Assembly (NCBI RefSeq): GCF_001577835.2
Contig: NC_029521.1
Coordinates: forward strand, 4,221,854-4,285,853
DNA from: Coturnix japonica
Lineage: Eukaryota > Chordata > Aves > Galliformes > Phasianidae
Reading direction: 5' to 3'
DNA: 64,000 bases
Shown: piece after piece, positions 1 through 31,134 of the stretch
How positions within the stretch are numbered: position 1 is the first letter of the stretch
Layout: every line of letters begins with the position of its first letter
Program-made: the position numbers and the translations under genes
Notes under the pieces: generated by a model
The model's database searches: none
Seen by the model: the letters and a program-made list of their open reading frames with translations, nothing else
What the model was told of the DNA's origin: nothing

Positions 1-3000
1 AAGCAGTTGACAAACAAACCACATCATCAAATGACTAAGATCATGAGCTGCGTAGGAGGTGACTGAAATGGAAACATATGCAGAAGCACAAGGTCAGAGT
101 AAGAAGCTGAAAGGACACAACACTGTCAGCACTGTAATAGAGGGCGTACCTAAAGGAGATCACTGAAATAAATTGGATCTCTAGAAGTTGACAGTGCTTC
201 TGTCAGAACGTACAGACAAATGCCATGTCATCAGTGCCCAAAATAAAAGTGGACTGTTAACCACTGCCACTGCTTGGAGACTGGCTCTGTATTGGTCAGT
301 GCATGGTGAGTAATGGCACTGTGCATCACTTGCTTTGTATATGCCTTTGTAGTTATTAGTCCCTTTCTTTGGGAGAGCATTTTGATCAAGTGGGCTTCCC
401 AAAGGCTGCAGCTGTTAAGGCACCCTTCCAACATGGCTTCACACCATGGATCCATTCTTCAGGAGTAGGCTGATGCAGCACAGGGCCCCACGGGCACCAG
501 TGGCCCCAGACCAGGGCTTTTTATCCTCTTTTTGCTATTAATTTACTTGGTGTAATAAAATCTGACCTATTCATGGCCTATACCAGGCTGGGACTCTGCT
601 GCCTTTTCCCCCCAGCAGCTCCTGAATGAAGCAGAACAGGCAGAAGCCTCTTGTCTAACTACACATAACCACTCAAACACACAAACAGCACAAAAGACAA
701 AGAAGAAAACAAAGAACCCAAAATAGTTAACAAAGGTTTCCTACTTCAACACCTAGTACAATGCACTTCCACTGCTTATAAGGTGATGTAACTTGCTATA
801 ATGAAGATAAATACCCCCCCACTTCATGGGTAATCATGGGGGGACTGTTTGCCTGTCATGGATAAATCCAATAATGATAACAAGATGCTTTTCAATACAG
901 ATTAAGGTACAAATTAAAACACAGAAAGGCTTTTTTTTTTGTGGTGAAGGGCAGGGCAGAATGGGAGCTGTGTGTCCTAGAAGTGTTGTTAGCACGCTTT
1001 TAATCCTATGTGGAACATTCCCTTCTGATTAAAGAATAATAATGAAAAGAGTCATTTAGCAATTAATACTGAGGTTGACAACTAATGGCAAACTTCATTA
1101 GCAGCCTAAGAGAAAGTGTTACTATATATATCAAAAAGTTCCACTTGCTTCTTTTGAATGCTGTACTTGTCCAAGCCTTTTCACAAGGAATTTCTTCCAC
1201 CTTGGTTCCATTCCAGGCAAACCAAATCCACAAACACACCAACTCCTCACGCTCACAAACCTCCTCCGTCATCACTTCATCAAGCCCTGCTGGCCATTCC
1301 TCTAACTGAGCAAACCATTCTACATTCAATTCCCCAGCCACTCCCACAACCTCATCTCTTTCTATGCCCACCACACCAACTTTTACTCTGCTACATCTTA
1401 GTCAAAACAGAAGGGGGACACTGAATTGCTGACAACAGAGAAGAGGATTCAGGAGTCCACCACCCAGTTATATAAATACTGCGTGGGAGGATACAGGAAC
1501 ACGGAGGACTGTGTTTGCTCAGTCATAAAAGCACATGAGAGAGAAAAAAAAACACCAACAAAAAGCAAACAGAAACAGGGAGTGCCTTGTATTAAATATA
1601 GAACTGACACTGTTAAGGTCCTCTCCTCGCCCTCAGAGCTCACCCTGGAGGTAACACCTAAAAACGTGACATGAAGACCCTGCAATTTGTTTAGTTCAGC
1701 ATTCAGCCTCCAACAATACCACGTTCCAATAGCCTGAAGGCAACAGTTATGAAAACATCACAGCCTTTGTTGGTTGAAAGCAATCTGTTTAATTAGGACT
1801 GCTTTCCAGGGAACACTGAAGAAACTTTACTCCTTGGTCTTTTCCATCTCTTCAGGGTGAATTACTTACTAGGATGCGGTAACAAAAGGCTGCCTAAAGC
1901 TATATATTACACAACTCCTCTCTGCAGAAAGCAGAGCCCGCTTCAAGGCTGCTGATTGCACCACAAGAGCTCAGAACAGCATCTGCCTCCTTACAGCAGG
2001 CTGCAGATCTTCATCACAGGTCAGCTGCCCATCCTTTACTGTGTCTGTGTAAGACAAGGACAAGCCACAGTCAGCACCATATCAGCTACCTGCTATTGTA
2101 CCAGCCTAAGCAAGATCTATTTTTGACTTGCTTAGCCCAACGCAGCATTGAAGTTGCTCTTTCCTACAGCAGATATAATACCCTACACCCTGTGAAACTA
2201 AGAGCCCTGCAGTGTGGTTTTAAGTCTTCTGTGTATGTGACTCCTGGACATGCTATAAATGGCCCAAATTATGTTCCCAGCTGACTAATGCCTCAAGGAT
2301 TTCTATCAATCTATTTTCAGTTCTACCATAAAAGACAATTTTTTTCGCATCTTCAGTGAAAAGTAAACAGTAATTAATCCACCTCACAAAGCACCCTCTG
2401 TGGGGGATCCTACAGAACTAAAGTGACACTGTAGCACTCAGTACCCCACAGCACATTTATATGTTTATAGAACATACCCATCTCCCAGGCGTAAAGTTGG
2501 TCTCTCAAGTAACAATAAAAAAGAATATTGCTACTGTCTTCCTCAGGCAACTTCAGCATCTGAGTCCAAGGAACTTGCCAGAGCAAAGTTACATCTCCAA
2601 CATCCTTTTTTAATCAGAACATATGCCCGTACCTTCAGGAATGTGAATTAGAGGCCTATCACAGCAAAGATTCTCAGAAGCTGGGAGCCAAAAGCCTGCA
2701 GAGGTCCATCTCTCCCAGTGTCCAAACAAATACCAACCAACAGCTACAAGGAAAGGAAAGCATCCAGGCCAGAGCTCTCTCCCACCAAAAGCTGAGACAA
2801 AGCCTGAACAGAGGGACAGGACGGTGACAATTTCCAAGCACGCTCAAGAGAGTACTCCCTGCAGTGGAGGAACAAGGCTTCCTCTCATAGCCAATGCACA
2901 AAGACCAGGAAGCAACGCCTGGGCAGGCCTTCGGTCTGCTTCCTTGTTCTTAGAAAGGATGCTGGTAATGATTAGACAGCACAGAGATCCCGCTCTGTGC

Positions 3001-3780
3001 CATGGCCAGCCACATAGCACACATTACCAGGTTTTTATTCTTGAAAGCAGACTGAAAAGGCCTTGTGTTCCTATGATGCAGTGATGAGCACCAGCCCAGA
3101 CTCACATCTGGGACAGCTGAGCAGTACAGGTTCAGCCTCACGCACCAGCTGATAGACATGGGCAGGACGGGCTGCCTGCTCAGCACAAGCACTTCATCTA
3201 AGTGACTTCTAGAACCACCTCAGCACATCTCCACTGCGACCTGCTCTATATTTACCCCAAATTCCTATCTAGATCTACCTTCCTATCCAGATCTTGTAGC
3301 GAACTGATAACATCTAGAGCAAACTGCAAGCAACAACAGAACCGGTACAATGAAAATATTTGGTTAACTTATCTACCACTCACAGGAGGAACTGCGTTAT
3401 GTTCTCACTACAGTCTCCAAAAGACATCTATTTTCTGGTACCACACCAACTAACCTGGCTATACAGCAGTACATGGCATCTTCTTTTTATGTGGACACGT
3501 TTCTACTGCCTCACAGACCATTAAACTATAACAGGAGCTGAACAGCTTCCGTTTTAAGACGCTCTAAGAACGCACAGGGCCAGAAAAAGGGAAGTACGCT
3601 GCAAGCAGCTCGCAGGAAGCTGGTTAAAAAAAGGAATAAATAAATAAAGGAAGGAAAAATAAAGCACGCACGGACAGTTCTCCCAGAAGAACCCCCTTCG
3701 CTTCTGCCTCACAGCAAAACCAGCAGCTCAGAACGCACCAAGGACACACGCACAGCACACAAGTACGAATGCGAGAAGCG
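1..3780. other. Non-coding stretch left of a CpG island
   Basis: No exon with convincing splice sites and family similarity was found on either strand. The short open frames here lack splice context and resemble no family I know. If the CpG island to the right is the promoter of a minus-strand gene, this would be its first intron, but that is inference. A local poly-T run near 930 is the only low-complexity feature seen. Confidence 0.4.
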
Positions 3781-4350
3781 CCCGGTCGTCCCGCAGGCAG
3801 CAACAGCCGCTCACCGCCCCCTGAGCCCCGTCAGCCCCCTGCCCCGACCCCGTCATTGGGGACGTTCCCCCCCTTCCTCCTCACTCCCCCCACCCCGCAG
3901 CCGCTCCTACCGCGTTCCGCAGCCGCCCCGGTCGCGCTGTGAGGCGGTGACAGGGCGCAGCGGGGGGCGGGGAGAGCCCTGCGTCAGGGGAGGGCGAGCC
4001 GGGCTGCGCTCCGAGGCCGGGCGGGGCTGTGCGAGTTACAGCCCATGGCCGCTCCTGAGGCGCTTCGCTCCGAGCGCCATGCGAGGGGGTGGGGGTGCAG
4101 ACACAGCGCTGCTAGCACGTCTTGCAGCCGTATTCCTTTCAGGAAGGCTGGCACGCGGTGTTTACGACGTGAAACGTTTCCTTGGGGAACACCAGCGGCT
4201 CCCGACTCAATAACAAGGTTGTGAGTTCCAGCAGAACCAAAAGCTTCTTTCCACTGTGGAAAGTCTGCTTCATAGAAACCGCACGGCTCCACCCGGCGGC
4301 CCGTGTGACTGGGAGGCCGCGCTGCCCCGTTGGGCACGGCTGGTTTAAAG
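3780..4350 (-). promoter_or_regulatory. CpG island with candidate minus-strand first exon
   Basis: The segment is strongly GC- and CpG-rich against AT-rich flanks, as at bird promoters. On the minus strand a good donor (GCG followed by GTAGGAGC) reads out near 3,910, as a non-coding first exon whose gene body lies off the left edge would look. In human the neighbours on this side of ECD are NUDT13 and P4HA1, and P4HA1 runs in this direction. P4HA1 is therefore a candidate by synteny only, since no P4HA1 coding exon is visible here. Confidence 0.45.
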
Positions 4351-4500
4351 CAGAAGCTGACTGCTTCGGACAGGAATTGCTCTTGTGCTTCAGGCCGGCA
4401 GCACGGCTGACTCAAAACTGGAAACAGCACAGGCTTTACAGACTGGTTTAAACCTTCTAAGATCCCTTCCTATTACCGGCCCTTCACCTGCATTGGGAAA

Positions 4501-4640
4501 ACATCATAGAACAGAACAGGGTCACAGAACTGCTCAGGTTGGAAAAGATCTTGAAGATAAAGTCCCACCATAACCCAGCCATACAACCCTAACTATCATG
4601 CATACTGCTGCTTCCTGGCCCACCATTTCTTCTACTTCAT
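4501..4640 (-). mobile_element. CR1 LINE 3'-end fragment
   Basis: Read on the minus strand this ends in the CR1-type tail (degenerate TTCTATGATG-like end after a 'tccaaCCTGAGC' block). The plus strand shows the usual mirror wording 'cagaac..gctcaggttggaaaagatcttgaag'. It is 5'-truncated, as nearly all CR1 copies are, and its inner edge is uncertain because the sequence is diverged. Confidence 0.6.
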
Positions 4641-4689
4641 GGCAGGGTTCAACTGCTGTGCTTTTTACCATAGAACATCTGCAAAAGAA

Positions 4690-6180
4690 CCCCACCCAAA
4701 GCACTGTGCTACCCAGCTGTGTGAGAAATGCCACCAAACACAGACCCAGGGAGGTGGGAGAAGGGAAAACAACAGAAGTCTATAAAAGTCTCTATATAAG
4801 TCATATATAATACACATTTCCTTCAGTGAAGTTCTATGAGAGGTTCTGAGGTGGAAGACTTCCCACATAGAGCTTTTGTAGCACAAGGGGTAGCAGATAA
4901 ACCCTCAAATACAAATGTTTTTATTTTTTTTTCCTACATGCATTCTTTAAAGATGAGTGAATCACTCACATGGAAGCGTTTGGAGAAACAAAACAAGGTC
5001 AAAAGGAAAAAAAAAAACCAACCACCAAGAAGGCCTGACTTTTTGCAATTACTTATTTTTTTGCTGAGATACTCATCACAATAACATTGTTAGTTATGCA
5101 ACTACAGCAGGGCATCAACTCTTCTCTGAATCTGGGATTTTCATATACAGGGTCTTAGAACCTCCTTATGAGCCTGGATTTCCTCATATGCATGTCTTAA
5201 ACAAGTCCATTTGATTTAGAACTCATCCTGATGGATGTGCTCAAACTACTTAAAGCATAAGACCTGGTTTTATGGATGGGAACTGCATCTACGAAGGGTC
5301 GTCTCTTCAAGAGGAATTCAGATGAACATATTTCTTCAGTGCTGTTGTTCGCTGTTGTTAATAAAGCCCTTTGAGCATCATGCCTAGGCTAACAGGGATA
5401 TATAAGGAAACTTGTGCTGCTGCAACCAGTCCCATAATAATTCCAGACCTGGCTGTGCTTGTGTTAAAATTGATTGCAATGCTCCGTGGATTTCAAGTAA
5501 AGTTCAGCTTATGGCTCACTTCTATGAATCCCTCTATTTATCCTGCTACTGTGGCTGTAAGTTCCACACCTTTGATGCTACGTAAACAGAAAACTGAGCT
5601 AGCTACAGCAGCATATGGAATATTTTTTACTGACAAGGAAACCATTGTGCAGAAAGCTCCCTAGGTGCCATTTTCAGGCAGGGAATGAGGCATTAGCTTT
5701 GCATGTTTCATTTCTGGAAACTTTTACACAGGAACGATAACTTCAGTTTAGGCTCTTCGGGAACCTTGGCTGGATCACATCCCTCTTCCTGCCAAAGCCG
5801 TAATGGGCAGCAAATGTTCTTGTCAACAAAAAGATATCATAGTGCGTGTTATATCAAGAGAAAGTTGCATAACACCAGCTTTAAAGGAAGATTTTCTGTA
5901 AAACCAGATGGTTATAATTACATGACACACATTAGAGCTATTTGGCATATTGGAAGCCGTTTCTATGTTTTAAAGGGCATAAAAACACTAAGAGATCATC
6001 CTCTTGTATTGCATGCACACATCCAGGTCTAGCTCCAGTAATTTATTCCTGTAATCCCTCAGCCCGCTATTTCTTCCTTGAAATTCTACTTTGCCTCTGA
6101 CAGATGACAGACTCAAACAAGTAACGAAGTCGTAACATGAATTCCTACCAGGAGCCTCTAGATTCCTGACTTGGACTCTC
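4690..6180. other. Intergenic, nothing recognised
   Basis: The stretch is AT-rich. Two plus-strand open frames of about 100 codons (5,371-5,664 and 5,703-6,032) lie here in different reading frames. I could not match either to a family, and no splice structure supports them. They could be an old pseudogene or chance. Confidence 0.35.
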
Positions 6181-6189
6181 CCCCACACT

Positions 6190-6626
6190 TCCTCAGCTTT
6201 GTTATAAGGATGTCACGGGAGACAGTATCAAATGCCTTGCTGAAATCAAGGTAGACTCCAACCACCACTCTCCCCCACATCCAACCAGCCAGTGACAACA
6301 TCACAGAAGGCCACCAGGTTGGTCAAGGACGACCTCCCCTTGGTGAGCCCATGCTGACTACTCCTGATAACCTCCTTTTCTCCCAGTTGTCTGGAGATGG
6401 CATCCAGCACAACCTGTTCCATCATCTTTCCAGGGACAGAGGTGAGGCAGACTGGCCTATTTCCTGCATGTTCAGAGCTTGATTCTTTAAGGTTCTCTGA
6501 ATTGATGGGGGTTTTGGAAAGGCAGTCTCTCAAATACTTCCATTGTATTTTTGGCAACATGAGGAATATGTGCACCTGAAGAAATAAGCACTTAAATTCT
6601 TCAGTTTTGTTATTTCTTCTAGGCAT
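6190..6626 (-). mobile_element. CR1 LINE reverse-transcriptase fragment
   Basis: The minus-strand translation carries the CR1 reverse-transcriptase block '[19 protein letters not shown]' followed by '[19 protein letters not shown]', the standard avian CR1 finger/palm region. The piece covers only the early part of the RT domain and is cut at both ends. It is a dead LINE fragment. Confidence 0.85.
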
Positions 6627-6629
6627 TCC

Positions 6630-9250
6630 TTGGTTTTAAACTTGCTTTTTTACACACTGTTGCTAAACCATGCAGTTTCTAATTCTTTTTTTCCCCGCTG
6701 TTTTCCTCTCCTACAGCTGGACCTTCAGATGAACCTCAACTCTATAAAAAAATACCATATGCATTTATTCCTTTTCTTCTGCAAGTGCTTTATAGGTCTG
6801 ATAATGTTTGAGAGGCAGTGTTAGCTCTAGCCTGTTATACTCCTGAAAAAATATTACCCCACCTATACCTGCACAGCTTAAGCGCCCAGTAAGAGAAAAC
6901 AAATACATTAGCTGACATATTTAAGCATTTGTGAATGTAATTCAACTGGGAGCCTGTGAAACTCATCCAAACAGGTTCTATATCAGCCATTTATCCCCCC
7001 TACTGTTGGCTGTGGTATGTATAATGTTATTATAACATATGTTATATTAACACACTGTACTCTTGATCATGATAAGCGACTTTCCAGCCCCACAGAGTTT
7101 CTGAGTGGAACTTAATATGACACAAAAACAGATGGCCCACCTTCTTCTTCCCATAGTCCACAGGAAATGAAGAATGAAGCAACTGAAGCAGTCTGACACT
7201 CAGTAACGTCATAGAGAGTTACCAAATCAGGTCACTAGTTGAGCAGGGGACTTCCTCCTTTAGGAAATAAGGAAAAGAAGGGCCACTACAGAACACCTCA
7301 AGGCTCTGCATTAAGTGACATATAAGTTATTTCAAAGCATGTTCTCATTGTGACACTCTAAAGTATAATAGACTTGGAAATCTCCGGTCTGAATACTAAT
7401 TTCAACACTGGTATTTAATTATATTCTTGCAGTGGCTCAAACTGCAAAGAAGTTTTAATTAACCCAGTAGAAAACAGGACAACGTTAGTAGAAGAGGCAG
7501 CCACTTAAATAACCAAGGTCCAGTCAATAAAACAACATAAACTGTATTGTGCACAGGTGGGTATTACACAGAAAAAGAAGAAATATTAGCTGATTTTCAA
7601 AAACACTAGGGTTAGACAGACAGTAACACACATATTAATGGAAGTTCAGAATGAATCAGCAGGCATAGCAGCATCATAAAATAACTTAAGAGCCTGTATT
7701 AGTTGCTGTTTAGAAGCTTAACAAGAACACAATGCAGAGGCTTCTTTCTACTACATATTAAATAGCTTCGGGAGGGGTGGATGGCTTATCTTCACCACCA
7801 ACAAGGCAAGAAAGCCATTTTTAACATATTAAAAGCATGTAAGAACATACTAAGGAGTGGACTGAGAACACTGCATGTCCACACAGTCTTTTCTATGCAG
7901 CACTGAAATAAAGGCTTGAGAAATTTATAACAAGGACTTCAAGCCTAAGACAGCAAGGTACAGCAGGTATAGGTTCCATTAGTTTTGCTATTCCGTATTA
8001 TGACAATTAACCCTTAACTAATCATGTCTACTGAACTGAGTCTTTTTCCTTCAAGCTATAAACAAGGATAAAATATGCTGCAGTTGAAACTGGAAGCTCA
8101 GTAGGTAGCAGATGTCTCTATCACATTATCAGGATTTAAACTGCTTCATAATCATCCAAAACTTGTGAAAAAGCACATCTATTCCATATTCAGAAGGCAC
8201 AGGATGACACAAAGGAAGAACTGAGAGTAAGAAACATGACAAATCTGAACTCAGGTATGACAGATAACCTGCTATAAGCCAGAGGATAATTTAAGTCGCT
8301 TTACCCTAGGAGAAAACAGAGCACATCCCACATGTGTTGGTGCTCAGATGTCACTGTTCGTTTGTGACCCCTGACTTCCTTGGAACCATCAGAACTAAGA
8401 AATGGTTAACAGGGGATGTTTTCACAACACCCCAATTACCACGTGCTTTTCTCTCGCTCCCTGCTCTCATCCTAGATAAACACATGAACACACTCAGCTG
8501 CCTGTTTCTGAGCATGTAGTGCCATCTATGTTCTCAAGATACTCTCACAGCCTCTGCATGCAAACAACTGCTGTGCTCATCCCACAAGCTGAACACATTT
8601 TAATGCATTCTTTATTGCTATGGCCCTCAAATAACAAATACAAAAGGGTTTTTTCCTAAACCAACAGCTGATTAGGACTATTTTGCTTTACAGGTTGCTA
8701 GTATGAAAACCCTTCAATAGCCTTGAATGTCACAAAGCGTTAGGCAGTCTCCCTCTTGACATTAAGACTTGTAAAGACACATCAGAATGGACACCAACTA
8801 AAGCATTTGGCATTTGTAACCAACTGCTGTATTTCCTTTCCTGTAAACTCCATCATCACTAGCCATGAAGAAATGCAGGAACTATACAGAGACTCAAAGG
8901 AGGCTCTCCATAGAGCATCAGCCCATACCTGACAAGTAGGTTGTGAAGGTCAACCTGGCTCCAGGTAACTTGACCAGAAATTAATCCAAAATTGCACTGG
9001 CTTGTAGCTCCTTTAAGTGCAAATACAACTTACTCACTCCAGAGGACAAACAGAACCTTGTAGGTGAAATAAACTTTGAGAGACAGCTGTTACTAGAATA
9101 GGGATGGATTCATCAGCTGCTGATGGCACACAACCGATGCTCAGTCCTAATAAAACCCAAAATAGGCCCCTGTGAAAATGCTTCAACTTCGAGAACTTGC
9201 ATTGCTTTGCTACAGGAGTTATGCATGCCTTCAAAGCAACAAAGCAGCTC
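6630..9250. other. Intergenic, nothing recognised
   Basis: No coding exon, RNA gene or clear repeat was found. No NUDT13-like Nudix exon is visible, although NUDT13 sits between P4HA1 and ECD in human. The right end may hold a longer ECD 3' UTR. Confidence 0.35.
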
Positions 9251-9274
9251 CAGCAATCACGTTGTGCTTCTGGT

Positions 9275-9280
9275 TTTATT
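9275..9280 (-). terminator. Candidate ECD polyadenylation signal
   Basis: A minus-strand AATAAA (TTTATT on the plus strand) lies about 370 bases past the ECD stop codon, a normal 3' UTR length. Another candidate sits near 8,610. The choice between them is inference. Confidence 0.4.
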
Positions 9281-9650
9281 TTAAATGAATTCACAAAATA
9301 TAGCAATATTTACAGATTCTATCAGGTTACTCGTCATCAAATACTCCTAATTAGTAAACAAAACAAAACAAAACAAAACCAAATATAGCAATTATCAAAA
9401 GTTCTTCCAAAGCAGCACTGGTACTTGTGGAAATTAAAATGGCTGATGAGCATTGGATCAGCATTCCCAAATCCAAACAAGAGAGCGCTGTCCTTCCGCT
9501 TCCAGGTAAATTCCCTTTACGTCTTTGAAGCCACACAAAACACATGTATAGTGTGCTTTAAATGCAGATCTTGTCTCTCCTTCCAAATGCTGCTGCTCTT
9601 CCCATGTCTCTTTTCCCAGTCAGTCATGTCTTCTGAATTAAGACAGTCTC

Positions 9651-27239
<17,589 letters not shown>

Positions 27240-27920
27240 TGTGTCGTGTGAAGAAGTTACATCCACCTCCTGGGAAGTCACAGACGACCTCTCGCAATGT
27301 CAGGGCTGTTTACAGAGAGTCTTCAAGCACCCTTCCTTACGAACAATCCTATTTTTATATTGTCTAAGAAGCAACTGCCAAAGATTAGAAGGGATATATA
27401 CTTGCACATTCCATTTTCTACCAATACAAAAAGCTACCCTCCAGTGAATCCTAACTCCTTCAAAACCTAGCAAATACTTTAAATCATTGCTGTTTTCTAT
27501 TAATTAGTACTGTTTTGTGACAGCTTCATGTTACAGGCAATTACTGCAAGACCTGCTGATTTTTCCATCAGCTCCACAAAAGATTTATGAGGCATTTCAT
27601 AGCAGTAGTTTTTAAAGTTACATTTAAAGCTCTGTGTATGCACTTAAAGCAATATTATACTATCAGAAGGAAGCTATGTATATGATACCGTTGCTACAAC
27701 TCAACCTAGACAAGTTATGAATTCTGTAATAGTTGCAACAGAGATTAACACAGCTGTGTAAAAATAAGGTATCAAAACAGATGAAGAGAACTGACAGCTT
27801 TAAGGGTAGCATACCACCAAACCCTGCTCCGTTACATATTTATATATGAACCTAATTCTCAGTATCTGAAGAAAGTTTAAGGGACAAACAGCACTCTTAT
27901 TATGAGCAGTTCCAGACAGC
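27240..27920 (+). other. FAM149B1 3' UTR and flank
   Basis: AT-rich sequence follows the stop codon with no CR1 or coding signal. No AATAAA is close by. Plus-strand AATAAA hexamers occur at 29,238, 29,766 and 29,790, so either the 3' UTR is long or a variant signal is used. Confidence 0.35.
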
Positions 27921-28456
27921 ATTTCAAGAAAGCATGTCGTCTTCCTGGAGAGATGCTTTATGTAGTTTCGCAGAATAGGTCAGCCTCCATTTCTCAAAAA
28001 GCAAACAAAAGGGAACAAAGAAACAAGAAACTCCCACTGCAACTAAAGTAGGTATTTCTGCACTCCATCCTGAAGGTCCCCAACAAGCACCATGTGAGAG
28101 ACATGGTTGAAGTACCAGCTTTAGTTGCCCTTGTGGCTCCCAGTGAAGTGAAAACACCCAATACAGACTATTCAAAACAACTGATTTGTTGAAGGTCTTG
28201 CTCCCAAGCAGTAAGCACCAGATGACAAGCAATAAGGACAAGCTGAAGATAGCCACTTCCTGAATTGGAACAGCAACTGTGATGCAAGAAAACAGCTGAT
28301 CCTCCATAACTCAATTGAAAAGCACTTTCCCTAAGTTTCCTTATTGTTAGTATTTTCCAAGTTACAATTCACAATGGAAACAACTTGTCAGGATTTTTTT
28401 TATGAAGTGGCTCCTCTGCTTTCCATTGTAAGCTATGCAATCTACAAAGTGTTAGT

Positions 28457-28545
28457 AGTACTTACACAGCAGCTAAGGATTTCTGAACTAGCTTGAAGTT
28501 CTTCTGCCAATTGAAGAATCCAGTTGATTGAAAGCGTGCTCTGAA
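28457..28545 (-). other. Candidate minus-strand internal exon
   Basis: A clean pyrimidine tract and CAG acceptor are followed by 89 bases and a GTAAGT donor on the minus strand. Two of three frames stay open. One gives 'ARFQSTGFFNWQKNFKLVQK', the other 'STLSINWILQLAEELQASS', and I recognise neither. Together with donor-like sites near 30,710 and the CpG island at 31.55-31.92 kb it may be part of a small coding gene or a lncRNA. Confidence 0.3.
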
Positions 28546-31130
28546 AAGAAAGCAAAGCAGAAGTGCACAAATGGAAGATTACCTCCTTCCTTTGCATTTC
28601 CAGAGGGAAAAGCAGCTTTGGGCTCAATCTACATCTCTTAAGTTTGAATAGAGATAAGAGGATGCCTAAAAGCAGCCTGTAGTCACTGAACTGTTCCAAA
28701 ACTCAGTTTCTCTAATGGTTAAGACTAGCAGAAAGACATGCAATGTATCACTTAGTTATCTCAAGCTAACTGGAGAGAAGCATCCTCTTTAAACCAGTGC
28801 CATTCCTCAGGGACCAACGTAGTGCTTAAGAGTTACCAAACTACACAAACTTGAATAGACTTCTGGTACCATAATGCAGTATTTTGTAGCCTGGGGGAGG
28901 AGACGAAGCATTAAAAAAAATGAAAGCCATCTCATCATAAGGTAACTTTTGGTTTCTATACAAATGGTTGAGAGATTTGTCTATACTGTTTGATATCTGT
29001 TTTGTATAGCAAGAGTTATGTTCAAATCCCATGTGTTAACCAACACAGTGACCTACTGAACTCTTTCTGAATCAGGATAGCTGTTTAAAGCAGCTAAATG
29101 GAACTCATTTCCTATTCTACCTCTGACTTCCCCTTAGGAAGCTCTAGTAAATAGTTGCTGAATTCTATCACTGAAGCAATAGGGACCTTCAACTCAAAGT
29201 AGGTGTTTGTCACGTGGCCTTTGAAGAGTGATCCATAAATAAAGCCAGCCTCATTTCTTTCAACTACAGCAAGTTACCCTTCAAATTCATAGCCCAACCC
29301 ACTACATAAAGCAGTTTTAAAAGAGCAGAAATAAAACAAAAACCCACACAAGTTTTGTATACTTGCACATCTAAGAGCACTTCTGAAATAACAGAACCGT
29401 TGACAAACACAGAGCACACCAAAGCAGGAGTCGGAAGTAATCCCTATCGTGCTATAGCAGGAGTGTGATGCAACTGAAATTACAACATATTTGTAGGCTT
29501 TGGAAGTCCTCGTCATGGGACATCTTGAATCCTAGACACAAAGCCACTCTGTTCTGCGGATTTATTAGTTCACTGCATCACATCAGCACATTGGAAGGTG
29601 TTAGGAGATTTTCTGCCAAGTCACTCACATACTTGCTACAGCCTCATTTTCTTAGGGCACCTGCTTACATGCCACTGTCAAAGATCAGGTCATAAATAAG
29701 TGGCCCTTTCGTATAACTCCATAACACCAGCATATGTAACAGCACAGATGTGGTTTTCAACTGCTAATAAAGTATGTTGTATTTACTTCAATAAAAGTAA
29801 GTAACAACTTGATCTGCAAACTAACTCATGCAGTGCTCAGCTTTTTGCACGCTTCAGTAATCACACCTTCAGTAGAATTTGAGTACGTTGTAAAAGGGAA
29901 GGAAAGTGGAAGTGGTCAGGTGAAGAGATGCTGTATCTTTTCCTAGAAGACTAAGGGTCAAGATCAGTGTTGACAGGCACAGCCAACAGCTTTGCTCTTT
30001 CTAGAAGTACTGTCTTGCTAACTTAATTCTATTTAGTTTTTCACACTTGAGAAAAATCCTGCAAAATGTCTTTTTCACAGCTTTCTTACCCTCTACTCTC
30101 ACATTATGTTCTGCAGAATCTGTGATGAAGCCCTTGGTTCACAAGCTGCATACTTACAGCAGCATTACCTGGAAAAATGATCTATCTTAATGTTTTTCAG
30201 AACTGCTACAGAAAGTCAGCACACACACCATGCCTTGTGCTTTTGATCTGATAGCTGTGCATTTAACATGCAGGCTAAAGGGGAAAAAAGAATTGAAAAG
30301 TTATTTCCAAATGTTGCTTTTAAGGCATATACCACAAGGGGGACTCTTCTACAATTTTATAGGGCAAAAATAACTCCACAGAGAAGGGTTGGGGAGGGGG
30401 GGAAGATAAGTAAATAATTCCTGGAGCTGAATATGCAGAGACCATTTTAGGCTTTTTAAGTCCACAAAAGCTGTTAATCTATAAAATTCATTAACGGGTA
30501 TCAATTTATGTTCACATTCCACTGCCATTCTGGCTCCTTTATGTCTGTGGTTTAATACTGTGTTTAAAATTTTGAGTAGCTCATTAATTTTTTTTTAACA
30601 GAGGGGTAGTTAAGAGACTTAGCAGAGTCACTAGATATAAGCCGCAAAAGCAAGCAAAGGCACACACACAAAACAAACTGACTTAGTGACTTTTACTTAC
30701 AGCCCAGGATTACCCTCACCTGTGCTCCCACAGCTGACCAGACACTTGCCTCTGCTGATTAATCAGAGGTTCAGGCTGTGATGACGGGTTTCCCATACAC
30801 ACAGCAATGCATATAGGGCAGGAGGAAAGAAACAGTGATGGGTGGAATGTAGAGATAAAGTGAGATGGGTACAGATGGGGTATGGGTAGCAAAGAAGGGG
30901 AGTGCTGAGAAGAAAGGAGGAGGTACGCTAATAAGCCTGAGCCTTAGGGAAACGTAAACTACCAAAACAACAACAGCACAAATTCTAGTTGCTGTTAACG
31001 TGCACATTTCAGCATGATTTGCTGTTCTGCTCAGCAATACAAAGCTATAGTGAAAGCCTGGTATCTCATGGCTGCATACCTCCCGTCCTACCTTAGGTAC
31101 AGCATGTTGTACAACTTGTTAGTGTTAAGA
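28546..31130. other. Intergenic, mostly unrecognised
   Basis: There is no recognised coding exon. On the minus strand, donor-like GTGAGG and GTAAGT sequences flank a short segment near 30,710-30,770. A G-rich run lies near 30,390. No CR1 fragment was seen in this stretch. Confidence 0.3.
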
Positions 31131-31134
31131 GTTC

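Noticed and set aside
5371-6032. Two consecutive plus-strand frames of about 100 codons
   Set aside because: They are in different frames, without splice context. A faint resemblance to sideroflexins in the first was too weak to call.
27924-28307. Hydrophobic 127-codon minus-strand frame
   Set aside because: It is open by itself but out of phase with the candidate exon at 28.5 kb, and resembles no family. It was not called as a gene.
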